A stretch of 64,000 nucleotides of DNA, taken from NCBI GenBank assembly GCA_019009955.1, contig CM032229.1, forward strand, positions 147,626,001 through 147,690,000. The letters are read 5' to 3'. Positions 1 through 10,544 of the stretch are shown piece by piece (the stretch's first letter is position 1; each line of letters starts with the position of its first letter). The position numbers and the translations under genes were made by a program. This DNA is from Riptortus pedestris. Its lineage: Eukaryota; Arthropoda; Insecta; Hemiptera; Alydidae. Under the pieces are notes generated by a model, which was not told where the DNA came from, ran no database searches, and was given only the letters and a program-made list of their open reading frames with translations.

Positions 1-107
1 TTATTGTATAGATTATAAAATATTAGCATTACCAAATATGAATTTTTACATATACATGACATGATGTCCCGATGCCCTTACAAGTTCTCCCTTAATAATT
101 GCCTTTA

Positions 108-118
108 CTAGTCTAGTA
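108..118 (+). repeat. Left target-site duplication of the LINE
   Basis: The 11-mer ACTAGTCTAGT occurs here and again at 3974-3984, directly after the A-rich tail of the LINE. The element between them begins inside the LINE coding region, as expected for target-primed reverse transcription with 5' truncation. Confidence 0.7.
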
Positions 119-3100
119 AAGATATATATAAAAAAAAACCCTCTAATATATACAAAAAAACACCGGTTCCTTGGTGGAATGAAGAATGCAATATAGCTGT
201 AACTAATAGAAAAAGAGCTCTTAATTTATTCCGACGAAATCCATCATACATAAATCTTCAAAATTACAGGTTAAAAATGGAAAAGCACAAAGCCCAGTGG
301 ATAATTTTTTTAAAAAAAAAATAGTAAATACAAAAAAAAAAAGAACTGCTTGGGATAGATGTTTTTATCAGCATTAATTCGACATTTATCAGCACCATGA
401 CATTTGGGACAAAAATTAATCAAAATAAATAACAAAAATATAAGATGCCCAATTACAGGATAGAACACAGAACAGAAAAACTATTCAATAAACTGACTCC
501 AACACAAAGTTGCCAACATACTTAGCACACCAGTTTCAGTACTGTGTGTATGTAGTTCAGAAAACTAGGGGGGGGGGAAGGGGGGGGGACACAACAGGAA
601 TTTTTAAAACACAAAACTCAACACTGAGACTATGAAACTACCCATAATAAAACTAACTGACCAACACCCACTTAATGATCCATTCATCTTAAAACGAACT
701 AAAACTGGCATTATCATCTTTACGAAAAACTTCATCAGGACACCAGACCTAATTACATACGATATGATACTAAATCTACCTAAACGAGGCTTTGCTTCAG
801 TTCTTCTTCATCTACTGAACGAGGTTTACATTAGCGCGGCACCTACCCTCAGAACTGGAAAATGAAGCAATAGTTATACCAGTACTCAAACCTGGAAAAG
901 ATAAAAGAAAGGCCACCAGTTACGTCCAATATCATTAACCAGCTGTCTGTTGCAAGAGTCGCAGAGAATAAAAAATGAATTTAAACAAAAGGGCTCCTGT
1001 GGTTTTTTTAGAGAGGTAACAGCCTTTTATATCCATACCAAATGCGCATTTTAAGCTAAATCATTCAACAATGCAACATATTGCGCGAATTGGAGAGCGA
1101 AATCCTTAATGCATTCTTCCTTGGGAAACAAATTAATTGTTGTTAGACAATATCCCTCGATCTGGGAGAAAGCATATGACTGTGTCTGGGGAAGAAGTCA
1201 TTCTCTCCAGTTGATCGAATGAGGAGGTGTCCAAGGAAACATTATCATATTTCTGGTATAACTATTTGTGTCTTTGATCAAACTTTCAGAGTGAGGACAG
1301 GTGTTGCTATATCAGATCTTTTTTGTCAGGAGAATGGATTACTCTCAGGGAGGTGTGCTGGAACACAACATTATTCAATATAGCTGTGAACTCTGTAGTA
1401 AAAAATATTATCCCTAAAGAAGTATCTCTTTATTGCCTGTAGTCTGATGCTGACCTAATAATATACACTACATACTCATCAACTTTTCATACACACAAAC
1501 ATTAATGCAAGTACGACTCTTAATGAACTTTATAAATGGTGTAATGTCACTGGTTTCACAATATCTACGAAGGAAAAACAAAACTAAATTATATTATTTT
1601 TACACGGTAAAAGGACAATATGAACTACCTATATTTACACTGAACACGACTCTAAATAAACAAGACGGACGAACTCAAAATTTCTTTGGGACTGACATTC
1701 GATAGAAAACTGACGTTGGGTATCCCCATTTAAAAGGACTCCTTGATAAGTGCAAAAAGAGTTTGTAACTTATTGAGGATTCATAGCAATACAACAATGG
1801 GGAGCAGACAGATGTTTAATGCTGACATTTTACCGTTTCTATCACAGGTCTTTAATAGACTATGGATGTATTAGCAATTTTTCATCAGCCAGCATCAAAT
1901 GCCCTTAAAATGTTAGACACTATTCAATACACAGGAACTGAGTAATAGCAAACATGGGCCTTCAGATCTAGCCCTGTAGCAAAAAGCAAAGCTATGTGTA
2001 GATGCTGGAGAACCTCCATTAAAATATAGAAGGCGATCGTATAATCAATTTAAAAATTTATTTTAAAATGTAAAGCTTTAGACACACCTTGCATCCACCA
2101 CAATTCTTAAAACAATACACCACATTTCAACAAATTCTTAAAGAAAAAATGTAAACACATAAACCAATTCTTATACGCACATTAGAAAATTCCGCAGACT
2201 CAAACATTTTACAGACTCCTATGTACAACTATACTTTACTAACCACTTCCCTCCTTGGAGAGTAAATAACTATATATTGATTTAACTTATCACAAAAATT
2301 TTATAAAAATGATCCCCTTTCTTCAAAATTTTACATGACTGCATTTAACTCCATTACTGGAAATAACCCAAACGCAACTAATACACATTCACGGACGGAT
2401 CCAAGACCTGTACTTTGGAACAGCAGCTGCTGCACTCATTGACGACCACACATAATACCTATGCCAAAAGATTAAACTGCACATCAAGTATTTATTCAGC
2501 TGAACTAACCAAGCTATACTCCTATATCTAGAAAACCTCCAAAATGTCAATAATCGCCAAATAATTTTATTTTCGGACTCTCTAAGTTCTTTACTCTCTT
2601 TAAAAAACATATATTCACACTCATCCTATTACAAAAAAAAATAACAAACCATTTTTTGAACACATTCAAAATCAACAAAATCACATAACAATTGGACTTG
2701 TGGCTACCATGGACATCAGAATATTGGACGAAAGCACTGAATGTTGACATGCTGGAAAAAAACTAACGACAAAAAAAAAAAAAAACACCAATACTGATAA
2801 CTTCGGACACGACCGACAAAAGTACATTAAAACTAACATATCCAAGAATGGCAACAGGACTGGTTACTAACAGACAACAAACTGAGACAAATTATAAAAA
2901 ATACAGCTTAAGACATGGAGAGTGACAAATTTTGAAGTATTTTACACGGAGGAGACGAAAGTTGTCCATACGAGACTACGTATAGAGGTCATTCTTTCCC
3001 TTACCCATTGGTTACCTATTTCAAAAGAAAAGAATGCCTAACTGCAATGTGTTGTAATGCTCCTCCCGATTACAATAAAACACATACTAAAACAGACTGC

Positions 3101-3319
3101 AAAAGTAACGCTGATCATCTAAAGATATCCCCCCCCCCCTCATCGACTTACACAGACTTACTAACTGACGGAAGCCCACACATACCCATTAATACTCCAA
3201 CATTTACATGACATTAACATCATACATCAACAAATTTAGAATTGTTAACAAATTTTAAAATCCTTTTTAATCCTTCTTAAATTACATATTTTAAATTCCA
3301 GCTAAACCGTTTTACTGTA

Positions 3320-3440
3320 TGTTTATGTGTGTGTATTTGCGCGTGTGTGTGTGCGTGCGTGCATGTGAGTGTGTGCCTGCACGCGTATGTGTGCGTGTGC
3401 ATGCGCGCGTGAGTGTGTATGCATGTTTGTATGTGTGATA
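3320..3440. repeat. (GT)n-rich microsatellite in the LINE 3' UTR
   Basis: Imperfect GT/GC-alternating run. It is a simple repeat lying within the LINE 3' region, upstream of the tandem T-rich repeats at 3640-3840. Confidence 0.8.
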
Positions 3441-3639
3441 AAGAAAGTGAGAGCATATGATTGTAAATATTTTAAGTGTTAGAAATCTTCATTTTATTGT
3501 ACATACTAATTTATATTTATTTGATTTTAGTTTAGTTTTTATCCATTGAAATTATATAATTTTTTACGTAATTTTATTAGTCTTTACAGTCTTTGTTTTT
3601 GAACTTAATGTTTTGTTTTTGTTTATTTATTTTATTTGT

Positions 3640-3845
3640 TATTTTGTGTTTATTGTTGTTTTTCGTTGTTTTGTTATTTGATTGCGTTCTATTATTTAGT
3701 TGAGTTTTATTTAGTTGTGTTTTGTTATATTGTTGCGTTCTGTTATTTAGTTGAGTTTTATTTAGTTGCGTTCCGTTATTTAGTTGTGTTTTGTTATATT
3801 GTTGCGTTCTGTTATTTAGTCGAGTTTTGTTATTTGTTTGCGTTC
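3640..3845 (+). repeat. T-rich tandem repeats of the LINE 3' UTR
   Basis: Units of about 20-45 bp built on GTTATTTAGTTGAGTTTT and GTTATATTGTTGCGTTCT repeat several times. The apparent 75-residue frame here is a repeat artefact. A comparable tandem 3' UTR occurs in the minus-strand relative at 27838-28164. Confidence 0.7.
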
Positions 3846-3973
3846 TTATTATGTATTATTTAATTTTTTCTTGTTTCTATTTTCATTTTGTATTTTGTTT
3901 ATATAAATTTTTTTTGTTGTTCTTTTATGAGCAATATCGCCTCGCTGCGAACGCTCCAAAATAAAATAAATAA

Positions 3974-3984
3974 ACTAGTCTAGT
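3974..3984 (+). repeat. Right target-site duplication of the LINE
   Basis: Second copy of ACTAGTCTAGT (first at 108-118), immediately after the ATAAAATAAATAAA tail. Confidence 0.7.
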
Positions 3985-5070
3985 GGCTTTACTCTGAAAT
4001 CGATTTCATGTTTTTTATTTGGCTATTTTGGTTTATTATGGTTGATAAGTTGGTTTTCTTGCAGGTGGCTGTGAATTATTTTGTAGGTTGAGTAATATAT
4101 TATACTTAAAATTATAATTTTAAGTATGAATATAATTATTATCTTTGGCAAAATTATGGTGAATCAATATTTATGTAACTGTCCAAGGTGTAGGCCAAAG
4201 ATTTGTTGGTTGAAGGACTACAAAAGTGTTTGAAAATTGTTGACTTCTTAATCTTAAATTTGACTGGATAGTTCTCTTGGCAGTTGTCAACCATTCATTT
4301 GAAAAACAAAAATTGGATTATACTCTATACGAAATTTAATGTTCCTTTGACACAAATAAAATATAGCCAAACGTTAAATTTGTATGCATTAAAGTGGTTA
4401 AATAACAACGAAAATGACAAACACTTTTATATCTCCCGCAGAAAGCAAGACATGGAACTTTGGTCTATTAGCCTTGAACTATGGTTTATTTAGGCTATCT
4501 ATCCTCGCCGTAATGGCATTTCTTCATGAAACACCACTATAAATAGCACATCATAATAACGATCAGTTTACGAGTTGTAGTGTCCTTTTTTTGATTCGCT
4601 TGTTTACAATGCTTCCAGGCAGTGCTACGGAAAATAAGGTGTATTGACAATTTTCCTTCTTGGGCCAATGTATTCTGAGTTTGAAGGGATTGTGATTCGT
4701 TTGCTTTACGCAAGTCAGGGAAAATGTTGTCAATCATTGTCTATTTCAGATTGGCGATGCTTAAGCACTACTGTCTGATTTGAGTCATAATCATTATTCG
4801 AGTTTTATTAATTATGGACTAAACCCAGCTCGACAAGGAAAATACATTCTGCAAGTTATTGGTGTAGTTTCTTGCTGTTCGTGTTATGGAAAACAATTCA
4901 TCACTTTATGCAGATATTAACATAGGTAACTATTTCGAACTGTCAATTACTTTCTCATTTTTTTCTTAGGGTTTTTTCTAGTATTTATTTAAATATAAAT
5001 TATAATGGAACTGACATCGTTTCATGTCAAAATGGTATTTAAGATAGCATTGCTTTTAGTAATAAATGGA
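3985..5070. other. Unique AT-rich DNA, no gene seen
   Basis: About 1.1 kb with scattered short open frames only. I see no coding-like composition, RNA gene or repeat that recurs elsewhere in the window. Confidence 0.5.
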
Positions 5071-5074
5071 CATT

Positions 5075-5560
5075 GATCCAATCTAAAAGATGACAAAAAT
5101 GAGGCTCGTTAAATACATGCTTATATATACGGCTCTACCTGCCGAAATGTTTGATTGATCGGTACCATAGTCGATGTTTAACCTCTTCATGTAAAACTAA
5201 AAATCATGTGTGTTAATGGCCGAAATTGTACAAGGACGAATGTTTGTTTAGAGTAGAAATAAAAAGGAAAATTCGGAGTATCTCTGTTATTATTAGTCTG
5301 ATCGGGAAAAAAAAATCTACAACCAATTTAAGTGTAATTAACATTTCACAATCATTATTTGTATTTCGTACATGGAGTACAAATAACGTTTGTACTTTTT
5401 TCTACCACAACTTTACTTTTTTTGTAAATTGTTTTTCTGCCTCAACTTTACCTGTACGCTTTGCTGTTTTCACTTTAAAGAAATTCTAAAGTAAATTTAA
5501 CTTCAAGAATGGACGAAATTAGATCAGGTGGAGAAGGGGTTTAATGAAATGGATCTAAAA
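5075..5560 (-). repeat. Old divergent family A fragment
   Basis: Recognisable relics of the family A interior: the GATGACAAAAATGAGG block near 5090, a GTTAATGGCCGAAAT block near 5213, and the GGTGGAGAAGGGGTTTA and AAAAATTGTATA segments near 5525-5570. Both ends are missing and it is much more diverged than later copies. Confidence 0.5.
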
Positions 5561-5771
5561 ATTGTATAAAAACAATTAACAATGCATCATCAAACAATTG
5601 TTCCATATGGTATTTTCTGACTCAAATATTATCCCAGTAATTTCTATCTTTTCCCCAGAGTCGAATTAACCCGCTTACCGTCTGCAATTTACACTTAATA
5701 CAACTGTAATACTGAATATCTCAATGCCAGCTTAAATTTCAAGCCCTGTTAGGCTTGTTATTACTCAAAAA

Positions 5772-6368
5772 GTCCGTCACGCTGGGGCTGCGTAAACTAA
5801 GCAGATTTCCCACGTGTTTGCATCTCAAAAAGTAAAGGTTATTTGGTAAGAACAGTATTTGGTATTTAAGCACGAAAAAAAGTGCTCCTTGATATAACAG
5901 CCTATGGTTAATATGGCATGAGTTGTGGTTTATTGAGGGCCAAAAACTAACAAATCAAATATCTCCGTTAATAATCAAGATAGTTGAAATAATCATAGAG
6001 CTAAATTTATAGAAAATTTAATTTTAAATAATATTAGTTCCATATAATTTTTCGATTCGACGTATAATAACGGTGATATTTTGAATTTTAAAAATTCCCA
6101 TCCTCTAAATCCACTGGTTCGATTTCAGCCATTAACGAACTCGATCTTTAGTTTAGCTGTGTTTGTAAACGCTTGTATATCGGGTTTGGTTACGATCAAG
6201 TAAGACTTGCGACCGCTAGAGTGGTAACAGACAGGCGTGTGTAATTTTGAACGCACCCCATTTTCGTCATTTACTAGGATCGTTGGATATTTGAGGACAT
6301 TTTTTTGATAATTCATGAGTCATGAGTAGGATCTCAATAGCTGATTTCCCTTAAGGGAAATATGCTAA
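5772..6368 (+). mobile_element. Family A copy 1, both ends present
   Basis: Starts with GTCCGTCACGCTGGGGCTGCG and ends with the palindrome and ATATGCTAA. Orientation is defined for all copies as GTCCG to CTAA. It has no protein coding. The interior carries the usual CGATCTTT, ACCGCTAGAGTGG and CATTTTCGTCAT blocks. The internal microsatellite is nearly absent. Confidence 0.8.
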
Positions 6369-7028
6369 AGGTAGGTATTAAATGTGAGATGAGGGTAATC
6401 GGCGCTGTTTAAGCAGGATTATGTGGATGACGCATTTTTTTGGGATGGGGTATACATCTTGATATCTTCCTGACTATTTGATTACCTGTTCATTGTGTAT
6501 TTCATTACATGATTTGAGCTTCGTAATTAGTGCATAACTTATTTTCTTAACTTGAGACGGATATATATGGCGTAGAGCTGGGCTTAAGGAGAGTGTAGAG
6601 AGATAAGGCTATAGGGGAGGAAGGTTGGGGATTAGGTGAGGCGTTGAGAGACGGGGCTGACTAATGTGTTTGTAGGAGCGGAGTTAGGCAACGGTAAATC
6701 AGAAACGGCTGTGCAAGATATTTATGGTCACAACTTTCAAAACTTATTAGCCTCTCAATCGATAGCTCGCTGAGGCTCTAATGCCCGGATTAGCAGGATT
6801 TGTCCTACTCAACCACTCCTGAGCAGCAACTCCGTAGATTGCTCTTCATTCATTCATGTGCCCCGTGTATTAGTTCCAACTTACTCTATATTGGAGTTTA
6901 ACCTGCCCTCAGAGGATTAGCCGTCATTGAAATCGGCGGTAAATCATTGACTCAGCCGCCCGTAAAGGCACTGCCCAACGGGGCTCTGATAAGAAATTAG
7001 ATAATACATCTATCGCGTCCAGCTGTTT
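6369..7028. other. Intergenic, moderately GC-rich, no gene recognised
   Basis: The part at 6540-7000 is richer in G and C than its surroundings and has several short self-complementary stretches. No RNA gene or convincing open frame could be identified on either strand. Confidence 0.4.
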
Positions 7029-7634
7029 TTAGCAGATTTCCCTTAAGTGAAATCAGCTATTTAGGTGGTACTCATGACGCAATTTTCGAAATTTTTCTTC
7101 CAATTTCCATCGATCCTACCTAGTAGATGACGAAAATGAGGTCCGTTCAAAACTGTATAGGTATATATATATATATATATATATCTGTGTGTGTGTGTAT
7201 TTGTCTGTTACCGCTCTAGCGCTCGCAAAAACTCGATATTTACTCGTTTTATGCAAAAAGAAAGATCATTTCGTTAATGGCTGAAATCGGACTATTTGGA
7301 AGGGGAGGGGTTAAGAGGGGGGCTTTTCGAAAATTCGAAATATCTCTGTTACTAGTAGTCTGATCGAATACTATAATTATATAGAACCAATCTTATGGAA
7401 AATTAAATGTACTATAAATATTGTTATATACATTTTTTCTCTATCTCGAATATTAACCGAGATATTTGAATTGTGTGTGCGGGCAACGGGCGAGATGAGA
7501 TCGGCTGATGTCGGTTCTATTCGTTTCCGCCGAATGGTAGTTCGGCCGTTTCCGTAACTGTTCGGATGGAGGGTTCTCTATTGTATTACTTCACGTGGGA
7601 AATCTTCTTAGTTTACGCAGCCCCTGCGTGACAG
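7029..7634 (-). mobile_element. Family A copy 2
   Basis: On the + strand it opens with TTAGCAGATTTCCC and closes with GCAGCCCCTGCGTGACAGAC. It contains a (TA)n/(GT)n tract near 7160-7200. This is the short variant: it carries the TTCGGCCGTTTCCGTAACTG segment and lacks the longer central block of copies 3, 7 and 8. The 93-residue frame over its end is not a gene. Confidence 0.8.
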
Positions 7635-8153
7635 ACTTTTATTTCATTAGTGATCATATTATGCTACTTCTTTATACTACCTTGTATAAATTTCAAGGGT
7701 TTTGTTTTCGCGAACGTAATTATTCGTTGACCTTCCCTGGACCTCCTATTTTGACAAGTTTCTTCGTAACTTCTGAATCTCGTAACTCTAGGACGTTTAG
7801 TTTGGGTATTGAAATTTCAAATTTAGGAATAATATTGTACAGGGGAGTTGCGCACCTCTCTTTTTGCTCAATATAGTCTTAAGAAGACCATAATGAAATT
7901 TTATCCATAATGAAAAAAATCTAATAATTATGTTTCAAGTCATTTTTTATTCCATGCACTGAAGCGAGGGTATCGTGCATAGCTTTCAAATTAAATCATG
8001 TTAAATGAAATGTACCAAAACATTTTAGCAAATTTCCCCTATGGGAAATGAGCTATTGAGGTCGTACACATGATGCGATTTTCGAAAAATTTCCTCAAAT
8101 GTCCATCGTTCCTTCCTAGGAGATGACGAAAATGAGATCCGTTCAAAATTATA

Positions 8154-9112
8154 TTGGGTTGTAACATATGAAATGACCGTTTGTAGAATGAGGAAAAAAA
8201 TGAAAAATTGAGATGGAATCTGAAATATTATTCATTCAAAGTATTTACCATCATTTTCAATTCACTTCTGCCAACGACTTACCAAGTTTTCCATCCCACT
8301 TTTGAAAAAGGTTGTGTCACGTGTTGAAAGAAATTCAGATAATGTATTTTTAATGTCTAAATCATCTGTAAAAAATTTAAAAACTCCAAAAAAAGTGGTA
8401 GTCTGTAGGAGATAGATCAGGGGAATAAGGGGGGTGTGGTAGGACTTCATAGCCCAACTCCTTTAATTTGTTCACTGTCTGTATTGAAACATGTGGACGA
8501 TGGTTCTTTGACGAGCAAGCAAAGAAACACACGTCTCTTGGGGTTTTAACTGCTGACGTTCGTTGAGCTCGTGCGGGACCCAGGAATCGAGCTTTTTTCA
8601 CCTTTCCAATCGTTTTTAAATACCTGGAGACCGTCATATGACTTGTGCCTAGCTCTGACGATAGTTCTCTGACTGTTTTATGAGGATCTTCTTCAACAGC
8701 TTTTTAAAGATCTTCGTCCTCCACTGATGAGTGAGGTCGTACACGGGGCTGATTTTCTAAAGTCGTATCTCCTGAAGAAAATTTTGAAAACCAACGACGA
8801 ATAGTTCTTTCATTAGCACTTCCTTCGCGAAACGCATGATTAATATTCCTTGCTGACTGGGCCACGGAATGACCAAGTTTATACTCGTAAAAGAAAATTA
8901 TCCGGAAATCGCGTGTTTCCATGTTCCCGATTGATATTAAACTAAAATATGTAAGCCTACTTGGGACAGAAACAAACATAGCTTGCGACTGGAGGATTAA
9001 CAAATGTTTATTATAGATGGTAAATATTTAGCTTAGAATCAACACACAACGTTTTAATCCTTTATAAAGATTAAGGTTTAAAAAATCGGACACTTCAAGT
9101 GTTACAACCCAA
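8154..9112 (-). mobile_element. Internally deleted mariner transposon
   Basis: Terminal inverted repeats start TTGGGTTGTAACA at both ends (8154- and -9112 reversed) and match imperfectly over about 28 bp. The element is flanked by TA at 8152-8153 and 9113-9114, the target duplication expected for Tc1/mariner. The 959-bp length is shorter than the usual ~1.3 kb because the middle of the transposase is missing. It inserted into the TA tract of a family A copy and is therefore younger than that copy. Confidence 0.92.
8262..8922 (-). pseudogene. Mariner transposase, deleted and interrupted
   Basis: The likely start is the ATG at 8922 (METRDFRII). The N-terminal helix-turn-helix region is recognisable (ARNINHAF, SANERTIRRWFSKF). 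A single in-frame TAA near 8701-8703 is followed in the same frame by a second HTH-like part (MTVSRYLKTIGKVKK). Roughly the central third, with the first catalytic Asp, is deleted. The second Asp motif (normally HDNARPH) reads SKNHRPH. The third, YSPDLSPTDYHFF, is intact. A frameshift separates it from the C-terminal LVSRWQK. The product cannot be an active transposase. The family call is secure; the subfamily is not determined. Confidence 0.9.
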
Positions 9113-9540
9113 TATATATATATGTCTCATATAGCTCTAGCAGTCGCAATTTTTGTTTGATCGTTACCAAACTCGATATTTAAACGTTTTATGTAAAAAG
9201 AAAGATCAAGTTCGTTAATGGCTGATATCGGACCATTGAGGGGGGGGGTGGTTTAGAGGGAGATTTTCGACGAAAATTCGAAATATCTCCGTTACCATAT
9301 GTCGAGTCAAAAAATTGTATAAAACCAATCTTATTGCAAATTAATGCACTATAAATATGGTTATGTATATTTATTCTCTATCTTGAATATTTACTGAGAT
9401 ACTTGCTTTTTTCAGTTTACAGCCTTCAGTAAACCCTCACTTCTACTCATGTTACATAAACAATACTCAGTGTATGTAATAAACCACATTATTCTAAGCT
9501 TAAATGCCATAAATTATTTATTTATTAATTATTATACGAG

Positions 9541-9580
9541 ATAAATGCAAATATGTTATCTTGACCCCCCCCCCCCTTCT
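9541..9580. repeat. Poly-C tract inside family A
   Basis: A run of about 14 C at 9566-9579 belongs to the long variant of family A. Matching C or G runs occur in other long copies (21912, 39140, 40306, 50889, 62291). Confidence 0.7.
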
Positions 9581-9923
9581 TAAGGTCTTGGGCTACTAAA
9601 ATTTGATTGAGATAAAAATTATTCTGATCAATTTTAAATTACAGTACTATATATAGTAAATATTTTTCAATAAAATTATCATGTTATATTCTGATATATT
9701 TCCGTAATTGTTTTTCTGTCCTGTGAGAAGTTGGCACACCTGTTTGTTGTAGTCTCAGGTGCTTCCCGTTTGGAGGTTTCTTATCGTTTGTATTTATTCA
9801 CTTGATGTTAATGGTGAAATTGTGTTACTAGTATGTAGATTTATCTATTGTTAAACATCACGAGGGATATTTCTTAGTTTACGCAGCCCCAGCGTGACGG
9901 ACTTTTACTAGATTGCCAGCTCA

Positions 9924-10247
9924 ACTACTGAGACTCACAGTACACTTACCTAACCAGAAGAAATGAAGTTTGTGAGGTTGCATCTCACGGTCATTGGGAG
10001 CAGCAGTGACATGTTCCTTTCCTATTTTTATACAAAGGTTTACGAGACTCACGACCAGTCACATGCACTTCCACACCAGTACATAGATCCTGCCAATAGT
10101 TACGAATGAAATGAACTTCCTCTGAAAGTCTTTACTCATAACTAATCCGACTATGCCATAATCAAATCTGGACCTACTAACTTTATGATTCCTCTCCTCC
10201 AGGTATGCATGCAGTTGAGGTCTAGAGGGGTGTCCCAATCCAGTTGA
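9924..10247 (-). pseudogene. Unrecognised protein-like frame with one in-frame stop
   Basis: Read on the minus strand, one frame stays open for 62 codons (10247 to 10062), meets a single TGA (10059-10061), then stays open for 45 more codons to the TGA at 9921-9923. The residues look like real protein: GHPSRPQLHAYLEERNHKV in the first part and KEHVTAAPNDREMQPHKLHF in the second. GC content is higher than the flanks. No family was recognised. It could be a decayed exon, a captured gene fragment, an old transposon protein, or an intact exon with a base error at the stop. A strong donor-like GTAAGTG occurs near the 3' end. The frame abuts the end of family A copy 3. Confidence 0.35.
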
Positions 10248-10544
10248 TTACGATACGATTTTAACATCATTCGTCAAAGAATATTATATTATTTTTGGCT
10301 CATTTACTCGCATTTTAATAACAATTTATTATAAATAAGCTATTCAATGTTAATGTGGAAAATAACTTAGATTCTTAAGATTTTTGCCATATACCACGGA
10401 ATAGTTCTTGGGAAAATGTGTTTTAAAAATTGAGAGCAGTAGGTTATGGTTGAAGTTTATGTTGCCGGACTTAAAATCGGTACGTGCCTTGGCGGTGTGG
10501 TGGACTCCATATAACCGATGGTGAATGCTGGGAGGACCTCAGTC

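Larger units (their letters stand above)
119..3973 (+). mobile_element. 5'-truncated degenerate LINE with RT and RNase H remnants
   Basis: Non-LTR retrotransposon relic. At about 162-310 a frame reads TPVPWWNEECNIA, the linker seen between endonuclease and reverse transcriptase in Jockey/I/R1-type LINEs. An RT relic (KAYDCVW-like) lies near 1170. RNase H motifs follow: FTDGSKT near 2392 and a FSDSLSSLLSL-like stretch near 2570. Near 3010-3200 a Cys/His-rich segment leads into the DLL...PHIPI-like C terminus typical of I-group LINEs. Many stops and frameshifts make it dead. The 3' UTR (about 3230-3950) is T-rich and tandemly repetitive, and it ends in GCTGCGAACGCTCC plus an (AATA)n-like tail. 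The endonuclease domain is missing. The clade (I/LOA-like) is inferred from the domain order. Confidence 0.8.
8035..9901 (-). mobile_element. Family A copy 3 (long variant) interrupted by mariner
   Basis: Ends are TTAGCAAATTTCCCC and AGCGTGACGGAC. Removing the 959-bp mariner leaves about 908 bp. This copy keeps the long central block: CAGTAAACCC, a poly-C tract near 9566, and a TTCTTTCCGG-like region. The mariner lies in its TA microsatellite. Confidence 0.8.

Noticed and set aside
3636..3863. 75-codon frame rich in Phe/Tyr/Leu
   Set aside because: It follows tandem repeats in the LINE 3' UTR, downstream of the LINE's own coding end.
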